Shown here: in pieces, positions 1 to 8,653 of the stretch | Numbering within the stretch: the first letter of the stretch is position 1 | How the letters are laid out: each line of letters opens with the position of its first letter | Assembly (NCBI GenBank): GCA_021372575.1 | Contig: JAJFUE010000127.1 | Coordinates: forward strand, 1-35,963 | Direction: 5' to 3' | Source: a bacterium | GTDB taxonomy: Bacteria > Sumerlaeota > Sumerlaeia > MVZB01 | Length of the DNA: 35,963 nucleotides | Made by a program: the position numbers and the translations under genes | Notes under the pieces: generated by a model | Database searches by the model: none | Seen by the model: the letters and a program-made list of their open reading frames with translations, nothing else | What the model was told of the DNA's origin: nothing

Positions 1-44
1 CACGAAAGAGAGAACACGAAAGACACGAAAAAGTTCCGGCAATT

Positions 45-166
45 CGATGGCTGAAGCCGGGCCCGAAAAGCGCGCTGAAGCGCGCTGATAAGAAAACCAA
101 TGGATCGCTGACCACCGGCTGAAGCCGGTGGCAACCCGTTCGGCCCGCTAAAGCGGGCAGCGCAAA
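45..166. repeat. Cluster of CTGAAG/CTAAAG-centred palindromes, copy 1
   Basis: Several short perfect palindromes lie in a row: a GGCTGAAGCC type, GCGCGCTGAAGCGCGC, CCACCGGCTGAAGCCGGTGG and GCCCGCTAAAGCGGGC. The last two are joined by GCAACCCGTTCG. The same pair in the same order, with two base changes in the joiner, recurs at 13217-13264. This is a dispersed compound intergenic repeat with several stable hairpins. I see no transposase beside it. Confidence 0.8.
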
Positions 167-210
167 AAGCTGTTGCGCGCAACACGCCGGACACCAAGGG
201 GAGACCATAA

Positions 211-243
211 AATCTTGTTGGAAAAACAAGATTCCGACGGATA
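211..243. repeat. AATCTTGT...ACAAGATT hairpin repeat, copy 1
   Basis: AATCTTGTT (211-219) and AACAAGATT (225-233) form a 9-bp stem with a 5-nt loop, followed by CCGACGGATA. A near-identical unit occurs at 15045-15077. The rest of the first 348 bases is also intergenic: a cacgaaagac-type low-complexity stretch at 1-37, this hairpin, and a GGGAATGAT-rich run at about 285-335. Confidence 0.7.
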
Positions 244-284
244 GTAGTACGAAAAAGTCAATCCGGCTGGAAGGGCTCTGAAAA

Positions 285-335
285 ATGGGAATCATGGGAA
301 TGATGAGAATTATGGGAGTGATGGGAATGATGCGG
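285..335. repeat. ATGGGAATGAT low-complexity repeat
   Basis: This is an imperfect tandem array of ATGGGAATGATGAGAAT-like units just downstream of the stop codon of the minus-strand gene that follows. It resembles the other simple intergenic runs of this window (CATTCATCATTC, GATTACGATTACG) and has no visible coding role. Confidence 0.55.
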
Positions 336-348
336 CCGATGGATTTGA

Positions 349-1353
349 TCAGTGAGTTTCGGGCGGGCCGTTGGCGATGAGGTTGATGTCGTGGCGGTAG
401 GGGTATTTCGGGTCGCGGAGTTTGGCGGCGTATTTTTTCTTGAATGCGTCGGCGTCGAGGTCGCAGGCCCAAATTCCCCAAAGCATGTCGTCGATTTTGT
501 CCTGCTTCATGATCTTGTGGGCGTGGGTAATGAAAAAGTCAAAATCCAGAAGGGCAATCGAGGCCATTTCGTAGCTCATCGCCTCGGCCACGTGGCCGTC
601 CATGCGGGGCATCATGAGGAACATCGATTGCAGGGCGATAGCGTTTTTCATTTCGGCAAGGTTTGCGCTGATTTCAAGCAGCGTATAATAATCGGTCGTG
701 ATCTTGTCATCGTCGTCGTAAGCCTCATCGAGGCTTTTCATGAGCGCGCGACGGATAAACATTGAATCCTTTGCGACATCATCGGGACTGCGATCCAGGA
801 TTCGGATTTTCAGATAACGTGAGAAGGCCTCGAAGTATTCGCCGGACTTGGCAAGGTTCAGTTTTGCCAATTGCACGCGCATTTGTGGGGTGAAGCGGTC
901 GCGTTTGGAGACCATGTAGTCCGCGGCAAAGGGAATCACGCACGGGTATGTTTGGATTTGGGTGAGTAATGTTGGGGAATCAATAAAATCTTTTCGTTTT
1001 GTGAAGAATTCCCATGCGCTCGCGTGCTCAGAGAGAAAACGATGAGTTGGATCGTCTTTTCTTGTGAGAAGGCCATCATTCACAATGAACTTCGGGTTGG
1101 ATGGCGCTGACGGCTTCGCAAGAATGCCGCGGAAAAAGCGATACGCGTCCGGATCGTCGCGGGTCGCGAGAATACGAATGATGTCATAGCGGTTATCGAA
1201 TGAGCTGGAATGGCTGGTGTAAGTGGCCACGAGTTCAAGGGATGATCTGGCTTCAAGAATTGAGCGATTCGGGGGCGCGGCCTGAAGCGATTGGATGGAG
1301 AAAAAGATCGCGATGGCCCAAAGGAAATGAGAGGGACGATTGGGCGTTTGCAT
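349..1353 (-). CDS. Secreted hypothetical protein
   Basis: This encodes 334 residues. The N-terminus looks like a signal peptide: polar start, hydrophobic core around WAIAIFFSI and an LQA-like cleavage site near residue 25. The remainder is mixed helical without a motif I recognise. It is rich in Asp and Arg, with segments such as RILATRDDPDAYRFFRGIL that recall helical HEAT-like repeats, but that is only an impression. The ATG at 1353 is not preceded by a clear Shine-Dalgarno sequence. The gene stands alone between repeat-rich intergenic regions and points away from the lyase gene. I do not recognise the family and the function is unknown. Confidence 0.75.
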   Translation of the reverse strand: MQTPNRPSHFLWAIAIFFSIQSLQAAPPNRSILEARSSLELVATYTSHSSSFDNRYDIIRILATRDDPDAYRFFRGILAKPSAPSNPKFIVNDGLLTRKDDPTHRFLSEHASAWEFFTKRKDFIDSPTLLTQIQTYPCVIPFAADYMVSKRDRFTPQMRVQLAKLNLAKSGEYFEAFSRYLKIRILDRSPDDVAKDSMFIRRALMKSLDEAYDDDDKITTDYYTLLEISANLAEMKNAIALQSMFLMMPRMDGHVAEAMSYEMASIALLDFDFFITHAHKIMKQDKIDDMLWGIWACDLDADAFKKKYAAKLRDPKYPYRHDINLIANGPPETH

Positions 1354-1469
1354 AAAAAAACCGATCGATGGATTTCAAACGTGAAGATGATAACCAATCG
1401 TGCGCGGAAAGGGAAGGGGATGGTAGGATGAATGGCTGAAGCATGATGAAGAAATTGTGCGGTTTGTGT

Positions 1470-1573
1470 CGCCCCTCCGGGGCTCGGGGGAAAATTATAA
1501 ATGCGAACCCAGGGTTGCGCTCGCAACAGCCTCGCTCCACCCTGGGCAAACATATTTCGCCCCTGACGGGGCT
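1470..1573. repeat. Compound palindromic repeat bounded by CCCCTCCGGGGC and CCCCTGACGGGGC
   Basis: Two small GC palindromes (1470-1484 and 1558-1573) bracket a larger hairpin whose arms are CCCAGGG (1508-1514) and CCCTGGG (1540-1546). The rest of 1354-1861 holds a TCCCTCGCTCACGC... repeat at 1619-1645, the promoter of the next gene, and open frames that run through the repeats and look spurious. No gene is supported here. Confidence 0.7.
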
Positions 1574-1618
1574 TGGTGGAAAGCGAATCAGCAAGGGACA
1601 ATATCGGTTGGGCGGTGG

Positions 1619-1645
1619 TCCCTCGCTCACGCTCGGGCTACTGCA
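1619..1645. repeat. 27-bp dispersed repeat, copy 1 (inverted copy at 33762-33788)
   Basis: The 27 bases from TCCCTCGC to CTACTGCA are the exact reverse complement of 33762-33788, about 32 kb away. The core pairs CTCGCTCACGCTCG with itself imperfectly. The second copy overlaps the stop codon of larB. Confidence 0.85.
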
Positions 1646-1791
1646 TTCCGTGCCGCGGTCGGCGGCCCCGGCCTGTCGCGGCAGGCGATCAGCAAACGCG
1701 GTAGGCCGTTTTCGCCGTAAAGCGCCATGGAGTCGGAACGCACGCATGCTAAAAGCGACGCCGAAGCGACCCACGCATATCGTTTTCTATG

Positions 1792-1820
1792 TTGAAAACA
1801 TCTTTTCAGGCATCTATCAT
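1792..1820 (+). promoter_or_regulatory. Sigma-70 type promoter for the lyase gene
   Basis: A -35 box TTGAAA (1792-1797) and a -10 box TATCAT (1815-1820) are separated by exactly 17 bases. Transcription would start near 1827, leaving a 5' leader of about 35 nt before the ATG at 1862. The spacing and both hexamers are close to consensus. Confidence 0.6.
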
Positions 1821-1861
1821 CCGTTCGTGTTTGAACAAAACATTCCTTCAGGAAGGGCATC

Positions 1862-4800
1862 ATGAACAAGCTTAGACTCGGCATCGTTTTGCTGGTCCTG
1901 GTCCTGGCCGCCGGGCAGGTCCGGGCGGCGGATTCGGGGGCGCCCGCGCTCCAGGACGCCACGTGGAGCGAGGATTTCGAAAACGGCACGAGCTGCGGGT
2001 GGGACAGCTACCCGGCGTTCGAGGACACCGCTTTCGACTTCACGCTGATCTCGGGGCGGTTTTTGCCCCGCTACCACCTGCAGGGCTACCTGCAAAGCGG
2101 CGAGTTCTTTTATCCAGTCGGCGTCACGCCTCCCGGCAATGACTCCGCCAACACGCGCTACCTGTTAAGGAACCTGCGCCCCAACTCGGCGTCAAGCCAG
2201 TTGATCGGCGTCGTTCAGAAATTCCCGAACCTCTACGCGGGCGCGGGAACGAACGTTGAATTTGACTATTGGCTCCAACTGCCGCACGGCAAGAACGCAC
2301 TACGGGTCGAGCTCGCGGGCGGCGACGGCCAGCGCTACCAGACGGTCATCAATGACCTCAAGGTGCAGGAATGGGTGCGCGCCAAGCTGCCGGTTTCGGC
2401 GTTCAAGTCGAAGGAAGGCGCAATGGCCGATGGCACGCAGATCCAGGCGCTGGTCATCGCGGCGGAGATCGAGCGCGGCAACCCGTCGGAGTATGTGTTC
2501 GTCGGCGTCGATAACGTGAAGATCAACGGCAAGGCGCGCGTGGGCTTCAAGCTGACGACGCCGGTCTCGACCGCATACAAAAACTGGGAAATCAACTTCC
2601 TCGACCGGCAGTATAGCCCCGGCCAGACGCTCGCGATCGAGGCCGAAAGCGACGGCGGCGCGCTCGAGGGCGTGACGGCCAGCCTCAAGACCTATGACGG
2701 CAAGGTGCTGGCGAACAACGTCGCGCTGACCGGCGGGCCCGAAAAATTCTCGGCCACCTCGGCCTATCAGTTTACCAAGGAAAATCTCGGGCCGCTGACG
2801 CTCACGATCGAGGGCAAGAAGAGCGATGGCTCGGTGGCCAGGACCGACTTCCGCATGTGGAACATCACCCCCGTTCCATCGTCGCACCCGCGCGTGATGA
2901 TCAAGGAAGCCGACAAGGACCGCGTGGCCGCGCTGATGCGGACGCCGGAGTGGAACAAGACGCTTCCCGATGTTATCAGGAACGCCGACGGCGTCATGGC
3001 CGGCCTGCGCAACGGCCGTCCCAACACGAACCCGGGCGGCTCCGGCGACGCGCCGCCGAAGATCCAGTCCGAACTGCTGCCGACGGATTACCTGTTCGCG
3101 ACGAACGAGAACATCATCCCTGCGAATATTTTCCGGCGGTTCTGCGACCGCATCGAGCCGGCCGCGTGGGCGTATTACTACACCGGCGACCGCAAGTATG
3201 GCGACTGGGCCAAGAAGCAGATGATGAACCTGATCCAGTGGGACACGTGGATCAGCCCGTGGTTCGAATTCCAGGGCCGCCCGTTCTACTATCCGGCCGG
3301 CCAGGGAACCGAGGAACTCGCGGTGGCTTATGATTTGATCCGGCCGTTGCTGAGCGACACTGAGGCGGCCCAGGTGCGGCAGGCGATCTTCGAGAAGGGG
3401 ATCAAGAAGGCGTGGACCGAATGGTTCGAGAACAACCGCGTCCCGTTCAGCACGTCCAACTGGATTGCCCATTCGATGGCCAGCCCGCACATCGCGCTCA
3501 TGGCGATCATGAACGAAGGCCGCAGCGAATTCATGAACCAGTACGGCGAGCCGTATTTCTCGACCACCGCCGAGAAGGTCCTCGAGATGGCCCACCGGAC
3601 GATGCGGCCCGACGGCGGCTGGGGCGAGGATTACAGCTACCAGGATTATGCAAACCAGGCCGCGCAGCGCTGGCTGTATGCGGCGGCGAACCTGCTGGGC
3701 GCCGAGGACCTCGCCGAGCAGCTCAATTATACCAAGGGCCACCTTTTCCCGATGTACATGACGGTCATGACACCGAGCCGTTCGGTGCTGTCGATGGGCG
3801 ACAGCTTTGACCGGCCCGTTCCCGGCCTGAATTTCACGTGGGAATGCGGCAAATCGACCGATCCGTCCGCGCACTGGTTCCGCGGCAAACAGGGCGCCTC
3901 GAACCTCGAGATGCTGATGAGCTCGCACCTGCTGAACGTGCCGCCGAAGTCTCCGGCCGAACTCGGGATGCCGCTCGGGCGGGTGTTCCCGCTCAAGGGC
4001 AACGCGGTGTTCCGCACGGGCTGGGATCCGGATTCGGCGTTGATCAACTTCCGCGCGGGCCCGTGGTACAACCACACGCACGTCGATATGGGCAACTTCC
4101 GGTTCGTCGCGTTCGGCAAGGAAGTGGCGACCGAAAGCGGCCACGTCGAGTATTACGGCGACCCGTGGTTCTGGGGATTCTTCACCCAGGCCGGCGGGCA
4201 CAACTGCATGCTCGTCGATGACAACAACGAGAGCCAGTATCCGGGCGATTTCGACAGCGAAGTCAAGGCGCTCAAGGACAGCGCGCGGATGACGGCGTGG
4301 GTCGCGGGCGACGGCGTGAGCTTTGCCACGGCGAACCTGGCGCCGGTCTATAAGAACCCGATGAAGGCGTATGAACGCCGGATGTATTTCGTCGCGCCGG
4401 GCTATGTGGTGTTCAACGACCGCATCCGCTCGGCCGACGGCGATCACAGCTTCCATTGGCAGGTTTATCCTCCAGCCAAGGAAAACCTGAAGGTTGAGGG
4501 CACCGCGGCTCAGGTTGTCGTCGATGACGTGACGATGCAGGTGGCGGTGGCCTCGCCGGAGAACGCCCGGCTGATCGTCAAGGACGTTCCGATCCCGGTG
4601 GCCGAATACGGCGGCTTCCCGAAGAAAAAGATGGATCCGCGCGCGGTGCTGCAGATCGTGAACGCGCAGCCGGCCGACTCGGCCGACTTCGTGGTCGCGC
4701 TGCTGCCGCACAAGTCGGCGGGCGCCGCATGGAAGAGCACGCCGCTTCAGGGGCGCGGATACAAGGGGATCAGGATCGAGGGCGAAGGCAAGGTCGATAC

Positions 4801-5107
4801 GATCTGCTTCGCCGCCGACGGCAAGATCAGCGGCGACGTGGCGACCGACGGCGCCTCGGCGTTTGCCCGCAGCGAAGGCGGCAGGATCACCATGGCCGCC
4901 GTTGAAAACGCCAAGACGCTCAAGGTCGATGGCAAACCGGTGCTCGAGTCGCAGGCCCCTGTCAGCGCGTCGTGCATCGCCGTGGCCGACGGCATGAAGT
5001 GGTCGTTCAACAGCCCGCTCGGCGGCACGGTTCGCGTGATCGACGCGTCGGGCAACCTGAAGACGGTAAACGTGCGTCAGGGTGAATCGACGCAAATCGT
5101 CAAGTAA
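1862..5107 (+). CDS. Large secreted heparinase II/III-family polysaccharide lyase
   Basis: The product (1081 residues) probably cleaves a uronate-containing polysaccharide by beta-elimination outside the cytoplasm. The start is set by AGGAAGGG just upstream of the ATG. A signal peptide ends at about residue 22 (VRA/AD). Residues about 25-220 look like a beta-rich carbohydrate-binding-type module and 225-330 like an Ig-type module. From 345 there is an alpha/alpha-toroid segment with SNW at 532-534, the usual place of the catalytic Asn in this superfamily. It is followed by the heparinase II/III beta-sandwich with NHTHVD (His738, His740, Asp742). About 150 further beta-rich residues close the protein. 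It is longer than typical 600-800 residue members because of the added modules. The substrate (alginate, heparin-like, glucuronan or other) cannot be told from sequence. It forms its own transcription unit. Confidence 0.87.
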   Translation: MNKLRLGIVLLVLVLAAGQVRAADSGAPALQDATWSEDFENGTSCGWDSYPAFEDTAFDFTLISGRFLPRYHLQGYLQSGEFFYPVGVTPPGNDSANTRYLLRNLRPNSASSQLIGVVQKFPNLYAGAGTNVEFDYWLQLPHGKNALRVELAGGDGQRYQTVINDLKVQEWVRAKLPVSAFKSKEGAMADGTQIQALVIAAEIERGNPSEYVFVGVDNVKINGKARVGFKLTTPVSTAYKNWEINFLDRQYSPGQTLAIEAESDGGALEGVTASLKTYDGKVLANNVALTGGPEKFSATSAYQFTKENLGPLTLTIEGKKSDGSVARTDFRMWNITPVPSSHPRVMIKEADKDRVAALMRTPEWNKTLPDVIRNADGVMAGLRNGRPNTNPGGSGDAPPKIQSELLPTDYLFATNENIIPANIFRRFCDRIEPAAWAYYYTGDRKYGDWAKKQMMNLIQWDTWISPWFEFQGRPFYYPAGQGTEELAVAYDLIRPLLSDTEAAQVRQAIFEKGIKKAWTEWFENNRVPFSTSNWIAHSMASPHIALMAIMNEGRSEFMNQYGEPYFSTTAEKVLEMAHRTMRPDGGWGEDYSYQDYANQAAQRWLYAAANLLGAEDLAEQLNYTKGHLFPMYMTVMTPSRSVLSMGDSFDRPVPGLNFTWECGKSTDPSAHWFRGKQGASNLEMLMSSHLLNVPPKSPAELGMPLGRVFPLKGNAVFRTGWDPDSALINFRAGPWYNHTHVDMGNFRFVAFGKEVATESGHVEYYGDPWFWGFFTQAGGHNCMLVDDNNESQYPGDFDSEVKALKDSARMTAWVAGDGVSFATANLAPVYKNPMKAYERRMYFVAPGYVVFNDRIRSADGDHSFHWQVYPPAKENLKVEGTAAQVVVDDVTMQVAVASPENARLIVKDVPIPVAEYGGFPKKKMDPRAVLQIVNAQPADSADFVVALLPHKSAGAAWKSTPLQGRGYKGIRIEGEGKVDTICFAADGKISGDVATDGASAFARSEGGRITMAAVENAKTLKVDGKPVLESQAPVSASCIAVADGMKWSFNSPLGGTVRVIDASGNLKTVNVRQGESTQIVK

Positions 5108-5125
5108 CGGAAGGGGAGGACAAGG

Positions 5126-5157
5126 ATGAGGGCGCATCGGAAACGGTGCGCCCTCAT
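5126..5157 (+). terminator. GNRA-capped hairpin terminator after the lyase gene
   Basis: ATGAGGGCGCA (5126-5136) pairs with TGCGCCCTCAT (5147-5157). The stem extends inward by three more pairs to a GAAA tetraloop. The tract after it (TGTGTTTG) is only moderately T-rich, so termination may be partial. Confidence 0.65.
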
Positions 5158-5284
5158 TGTGTTTGAATCAAGGGCCCAAGGGACTGAAAGAACCAAAACT
5201 TTCATTTTTCATTTGGGCAATTAAATTGCATGATAAGAACGGGCAGATTTACAGGCTGCCGGGAAGATTTGGCGCGAGTCGCAC

Positions 5285-6640
5285 ATGCCGAATTCCGGAA
5301 CCATCGCCACGATTCTGATCACCGACGACGACGCGGGGCAGCGTAGCCTCCTCGAGTCGTATCTGACGGGCCAGGGCTATCGCGTCGAGACGGCGAAATC
5401 GGCCGAGGACGCGCTCGCGAGGCTCAAGGAGCGGCGATTCGCGTTGCTCATTTCCGATGTGCGCATGCCGGGGATGTCCGGGCTCGAAATGCTGGGGCGC
5501 GTGCGGCACGACTGGCCCGACCTGCCGGTGCTGATGGTGACGGCGTTCCCCGACATTCGCGGCGCGGTCGAGGCGATGCGCGATGGCGCGCTCAATTACC
5601 TCGAAAAACCGATCGATTTCGGCGAGCTGATCGGGCTGGTGCGCAAGGCGGTCGGCAAAACCGGCGCGCCGCCGGTCAAGCCGGCCAATCACATCGCGCC
5701 GCCCGAGGGCGTGATCGCCGAGAGCCCGGCGATGCTGGCCGTGATCCGCGAGTCCGCGCTGGCCGCGCCGTCGGAAGTGCGCATCCTGATCACCGGCGAA
5801 AGCGGCGTGGGCAAGGAAGTCGTGGCCGACCTCGTGCACCGCCTGAGCAAGCGGGCGGCGGGGCCGCTCGTCAAGGTGAACTGCGCGGCGATCCCGGAGA
5901 ACCTGCTCGAGAGCGAACTGTTCGGCCACGAGCGCGGATCGTTCACGGGCGCGTCGAACCAGCGCATCGGGCGCTTCGAGGAAGCCAACGGCGGGACGAT
6001 CCTGCTCGACGAGATCGGAGAGATGAGCCCGGGCCTGCAGGCAAAATTGTTGCGCGTGATCGAGGACGGAAGCTTCCAGCGCGTCGGGTCCAACCGCACG
6101 CGCCACACCGACTCGCGGCTGCTGGCTTCGACCAATCGCGACCTGGAATCGGAGGTGGCGTCGGGGCGATTCCGCGAGGATTTGTTCTTCAGGCTGAACG
6201 TGCTCGAGATTCACGTTCCGCCGTTGCGCGAGCGCTCCGCCGATATCATCCCGCTGGCGCATGCGTTCGCGAAGGAGTTTGGAGGCGGCCGGCCGCGGCT
6301 TGCGCCGGCGACCATCGCGCAGCTCGAGGCCTACTCGTGGCCGGGGAACGTGCGCGAACTGCGCAACGCGATGGAGCGCGCGGTGCTGATGGCGCATGGC
6401 GATCTGATCCTGCCCGAGCACCTGCCGAGGCGCGTGCAATCGGCGGCCGGCCAGTCCGAGGCGCAGCCGTCGGGTGCGGGACGGATGGACGAGGTCGAGC
6501 GCGCGGTGATTTTGCAGACGCTTCGGGAAAATGGTTTTAATCGCAGTGAAACGGCGCGCGCGCTCGGGATCAGCCGCAGGGCGCTGCTCTACAAGCTTCA
6601 GAGATATCGTGAACAGGGTTTCCCCACCGAATCCGAGTAG
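5285..6640 (+). CDS. NtrC-family sigma-54-dependent response regulator
   Basis: This 451-residue protein has the three classical domains. The receiver (about 8-122) has acidic residues Asp14/Asp15, phospho-acceptor Asp58, Thr86 and Lys108. The AAA+ domain (about 143-375) has Walker A GESGVGKE (171-178), the sigma-54 contact loop GSFTGA (218-223) and Walker B LLDEIGE around Asp242/Glu243. The C-terminus carries a Fis-type helix-turn-helix (RSETARALGISRRALLYKL). The loop has Ser where most members have Ala (GAFTGA), a tolerated variant. It should activate RNA polymerase-sigma-54 when phosphorylated. No histidine kinase is next to it and I found no convincing -24/-12 promoter nearby, so partner and targets are unknown. 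Confidence 0.93.
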   Translation: MPNSGTIATILITDDDAGQRSLLESYLTGQGYRVETAKSAEDALARLKERRFALLISDVRMPGMSGLEMLGRVRHDWPDLPVLMVTAFPDIRGAVEAMRDGALNYLEKPIDFGELIGLVRKAVGKTGAPPVKPANHIAPPEGVIAESPAMLAVIRESALAAPSEVRILITGESGVGKEVVADLVHRLSKRAAGPLVKVNCAAIPENLLESELFGHERGSFTGASNQRIGRFEEANGGTILLDEIGEMSPGLQAKLLRVIEDGSFQRVGSNRTRHTDSRLLASTNRDLESEVASGRFREDLFFRLNVLEIHVPPLRERSADIIPLAHAFAKEFGGGRPRLAPATIAQLEAYSWPGNVRELRNAMERAVLMAHGDLILPEHLPRRVQSAAGQSEAQPSGAGRMDEVERAVILQTLRENGFNRSETARALGISRRALLYKLQRYREQGFPTESE

Positions 6641-6650
6641 CTTATTTTTT

Positions 6651-6681
6651 CATCATTCATCATTGATTCTCATTCTTTCTT
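6651..6681. repeat. CATCATTCATCATTGATTC low-complexity repeat
   Basis: A short (CATCATT)-like run lies between the regulator and panB. Very similar runs occur at 10315-10345 (before galU) and 35249-35296 (before rnpB), each between genes. Confidence 0.6.
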
Positions 6682-6736
6682 TACTTCACCTGTTCGTGGT
6701 TTAACATGGAGCTGTTGCGATTTGGAGGCGCTGAAT

Positions 6737-7555
6737 ATGACTACTCCCTCAAACTCACCGGTCACCACCCATACGCTGAGGCAGATGAAACGCGAACAGC
6801 GGCGCATTACGATGGCGACGGCTTACGACGCGATCACCGCGGCATGGGTCGAGGCCGCTGGAATCGATACGATCCTTGTCGGCGACTCGCTGACCAACAC
6901 GGCTCTCGGGCAGCCGGACACGATCGGCGCGACGCTGGACATGATGATTCATCACTGCGCGGCGGTTGCGCTCGGCGCGGGGCGCGCGCTGACGATCGGC
7001 GACATGCCGTTCATGACCTACAAGATCAGCGCGGAACAGGCGATGGCGAGCGCGGCGCGGATGATGCAGGAAGGGCGCATGAAGGCGGTCAAGCTCGAAG
7101 GCGGGCGCGAGGTCGCGCCGATCGTCGCGCGCATGGTCGATGCCGGGATACCGGTGCTGGGCCACATCGGGCTCGTGCCGCAGTCGTATCATGCGCTGGG
7201 CGGATACCGGATTCAGGGGCGCGGCGAGACCGACGCCAAGCGGCTGATGAACGACGCGATCGCGCTCGAGGACGCGGGGGCGTTCGGGATCGTGCTCGAG
7301 AAAATGCCGGCGCAGCTTTCGGAGGAAATCACGAAGCACCTCGCAATCCCGACGATCAGCATCGGGGCCGGGCCGGGGTGCGATGGCCAGGTGCTTGTGC
7401 TGGCCGACCTGCTCGGGATGACCGGGATGCCGCCGTTCAAGTTCGTGAAGCAGTATGCAAACCTGCGGGAAGTCGCGGTCGGCGCGTTGCGGCAATATGC
7501 CGAGGACGTGCGCGGCGGCGCATTCCCCGGACCGGAGCACTCCTACGATGCTTAA
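6737..7555 (+). CDS. panB: 3-methyl-2-oxobutanoate hydroxymethyltransferase (ketopantoate hydroxymethyltransferase)
   Basis: PanB transfers a hydroxymethyl group from 5,10-methylenetetrahydrofolate to 2-oxoisovalerate, the first committed step to pantothenate and coenzyme A. I place the start at the ATG at 6737 (272 residues) because GGAGG lies 8 nt upstream; an in-frame TTG at 6722 precedes that site. The family hallmarks are present: VGDSL with Asp50 and GDMPFMTY with Asp89 (the metal-binding pair), the T..M..H segment, and VLEKMP carrying the catalytic Glu. Length is usual for the family. Its last 8 bases overlap the nadC start, so the two are almost certainly co-transcribed. panC and panD are not in the window. 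Confidence 0.96.
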   Translation: MTTPSNSPVTTHTLRQMKREQRRITMATAYDAITAAWVEAAGIDTILVGDSLTNTALGQPDTIGATLDMMIHHCAAVALGAGRALTIGDMPFMTYKISAEQAMASAARMMQEGRMKAVKLEGGREVAPIVARMVDAGIPVLGHIGLVPQSYHALGGYRIQGRGETDAKRLMNDAIALEDAGAFGIVLEKMPAQLSEEITKHLAIPTISIGAGPGCDGQVLVLADLLGMTGMPPFKFVKQYANLREVAVGALRQYAEDVRGGAFPGPEHSYDA

Positions 7556-8420
7556 CCGCGCCCACCCACGGCTGGAGGTGACGGCTGAACTGGCGCGACT
7601 GCTCAAGGCCGCGCTGGCCGAGGACGTCGGCACGGGCGACGTGACGACGAAATCGATCGTGCCGCCGGCGCTCCAGGGGCGGGGTGAGATCATCGCCAAG
7701 GCCGAGGGCGTCCTGTGCGGCGCATGCATCGCAGATCACGTCTGGCGGCTCGCGAGCCGCAAGATCGAGGTCAAGTGGCTTGCGCACGACGGCGATCGTG
7801 TGGAGCCGGGGCAACGCGTCGCCGAGATGAAAGGACCGATGGCGGGATTGCTGACGGGGGAGCGCGTCGCGCTGAATTTCCTGCAGCAGCTTTCGGGCGT
7901 GGCGACATTCACGGCGAAGTTCCACGAGGCGGCGGGCGGATCGGCCGGGCCGCTCATTTGCGACACGCGCAAGACGACGCCGTTGTGGCGGCGGCTGGAG
8001 CGCTACGCGGTGGCGGTCGGCGGCGGATGCAATCACCGCTTCGGGTTGTTCGACATGGTTTTAATCAAAGAAAACCACGCGCGGGCGGCCGGGGGTCTGG
8101 GCGAGGCGATTCGTCGCGCAAGAAAAGGCGCGCCGGGATTGCGCATTGCCGCCGAGGCGCGCGACCGCGAGGAAGTGCGCGTCTGCTGCGAAGGGCACGT
8201 GGATTTGATTTTGCTCGATAATTTCACGCCGGCCAAAGCCAGGGCGGTGATCGACGAGTTCCGCTCGACGGGGATTCCGTTCGAGATCAGCGGCGGCGTG
8301 ACGTTGAAAAACATTGCGGCATACGCCAAGGCGGGCGCGGACAGGATTTCGATCGGAGCCCTCACGCATTCGGCCCCGGCGCTGGATTTGTCGGTGCAGT
8401 TGTATCAGGTTGAGGATTAA
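7548..8420 (+). CDS. nadC: Nicotinate-nucleotide diphosphorylase (carboxylating), quinolinate phosphoribosyltransferase
   Basis: NadC converts quinolinate and PRPP to nicotinate mononucleotide, CO2 and PPi in de novo NAD synthesis. The ATG at 7548 overlaps the panB stop (ATGCTTAA) and has GGAG about 10 nt upstream, giving 290 residues, normal for the family. An in-frame reading begins 93 nt earlier but lies inside panB. Conserved features are EDVGTGDVTT near the N-terminus, TRKTTPLWR with the substrate-binding Arg/Lys, GGGCNHRFGL, the LIKENH loop, LLDNF, and the C-terminal EISGGV and GADRISIGALTHS phosphate-binding segments. nadA and nadB are not nearby; pairing with panB makes this a small cofactor operon. 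Confidence 0.96.
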   Translation: MLNRAHPRLEVTAELARLLKAALAEDVGTGDVTTKSIVPPALQGRGEIIAKAEGVLCGACIADHVWRLASRKIEVKWLAHDGDRVEPGQRVAEMKGPMAGLLTGERVALNFLQQLSGVATFTAKFHEAAGGSAGPLICDTRKTTPLWRRLERYAVAVGGGCNHRFGLFDMVLIKENHARAAGGLGEAIRRARKGAPGLRIAAEARDREEVRVCCEGHVDLILLDNFTPAKARAVIDEFRSTGIPFEISGGVTLKNIAAYAKAGADRISIGALTHSAPALDLSVQLYQVED

Positions 8421-8443
8421 ACTGGATCTGATATGATTGATTT

Positions 8444-8653
8444 ATGAGAGACAACGCCAAAACCATCCGCACGGGCTGGGATTCTAAAACGCCGGAAAAC
8501 AAAGTGCGTTGGTTTCGATCATTGAGCATCGATGAGCGCGTTCAAGCGATTTGCGACTATTACGATTTAATAACCGGAATGCAGCCTGATATCGCGAAGC
8601 GGAAACATGCTCCACAAGCTCAAGGCCCTGTTCAAATCATTACAAGAAAATGA
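8444..8653 (+). CDS. Small uncharacterised protein upstream of and overlapping a nucleotidyltransferase
   Basis: The 69-residue charged protein has a central helical segment (VRWFRSLSIDERVQAI) followed by DYYDLITGMQPDI and a basic tail ending VQIITRK. Its 3' end overlaps the next gene by 47 nt in another frame, a sign of translational coupling. No good Shine-Dalgarno site is visible. A small partner gene coupled to a MNT/AbiEii-like nucleotidyltransferase suggests a toxin-antitoxin-type module, but this is inference from arrangement. The frame could be non-coding, though its composition looks protein-like. Confidence 0.6.
   Translation: MRDNAKTIRTGWDSKTPENKVRWFRSLSIDERVQAICDYYDLITGMQPDIAKRKHAPQAQGPVQIITRK

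Noticed and set aside
45-166. CRISPR array
   Set aside because: The palindromes differ in stem sequence and are not regularly spaced with unique spacers; no cas genes are present.
1047-1277. Second caspase-fold domain of the giant protein (residue numbers 1047-1277) as an active peptidase
   Set aside because: Both catalytic positions are replaced (Gly1128, Asn1173), so activity is not supported.
1443-1865. Several overlapping open frames in both strands between the first gene and the lyase gene
   Set aside because: They run through palindromic repeats and the promoter and have no ribosome-binding site or conserved content.
2300-5137. Long minus-strand open frame opposite the lyase gene
   Set aside because: Arg/His/Asp-rich composition typical of the complement of a high-GC gene; the plus strand has a signal peptide, family motifs, promoter and terminator.
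6690-6736. Sigma-54 promoter before panB (TGGAGCTGTTGC)
   Set aside because: The GG to GC spacing is too short for a -24/-12 element.
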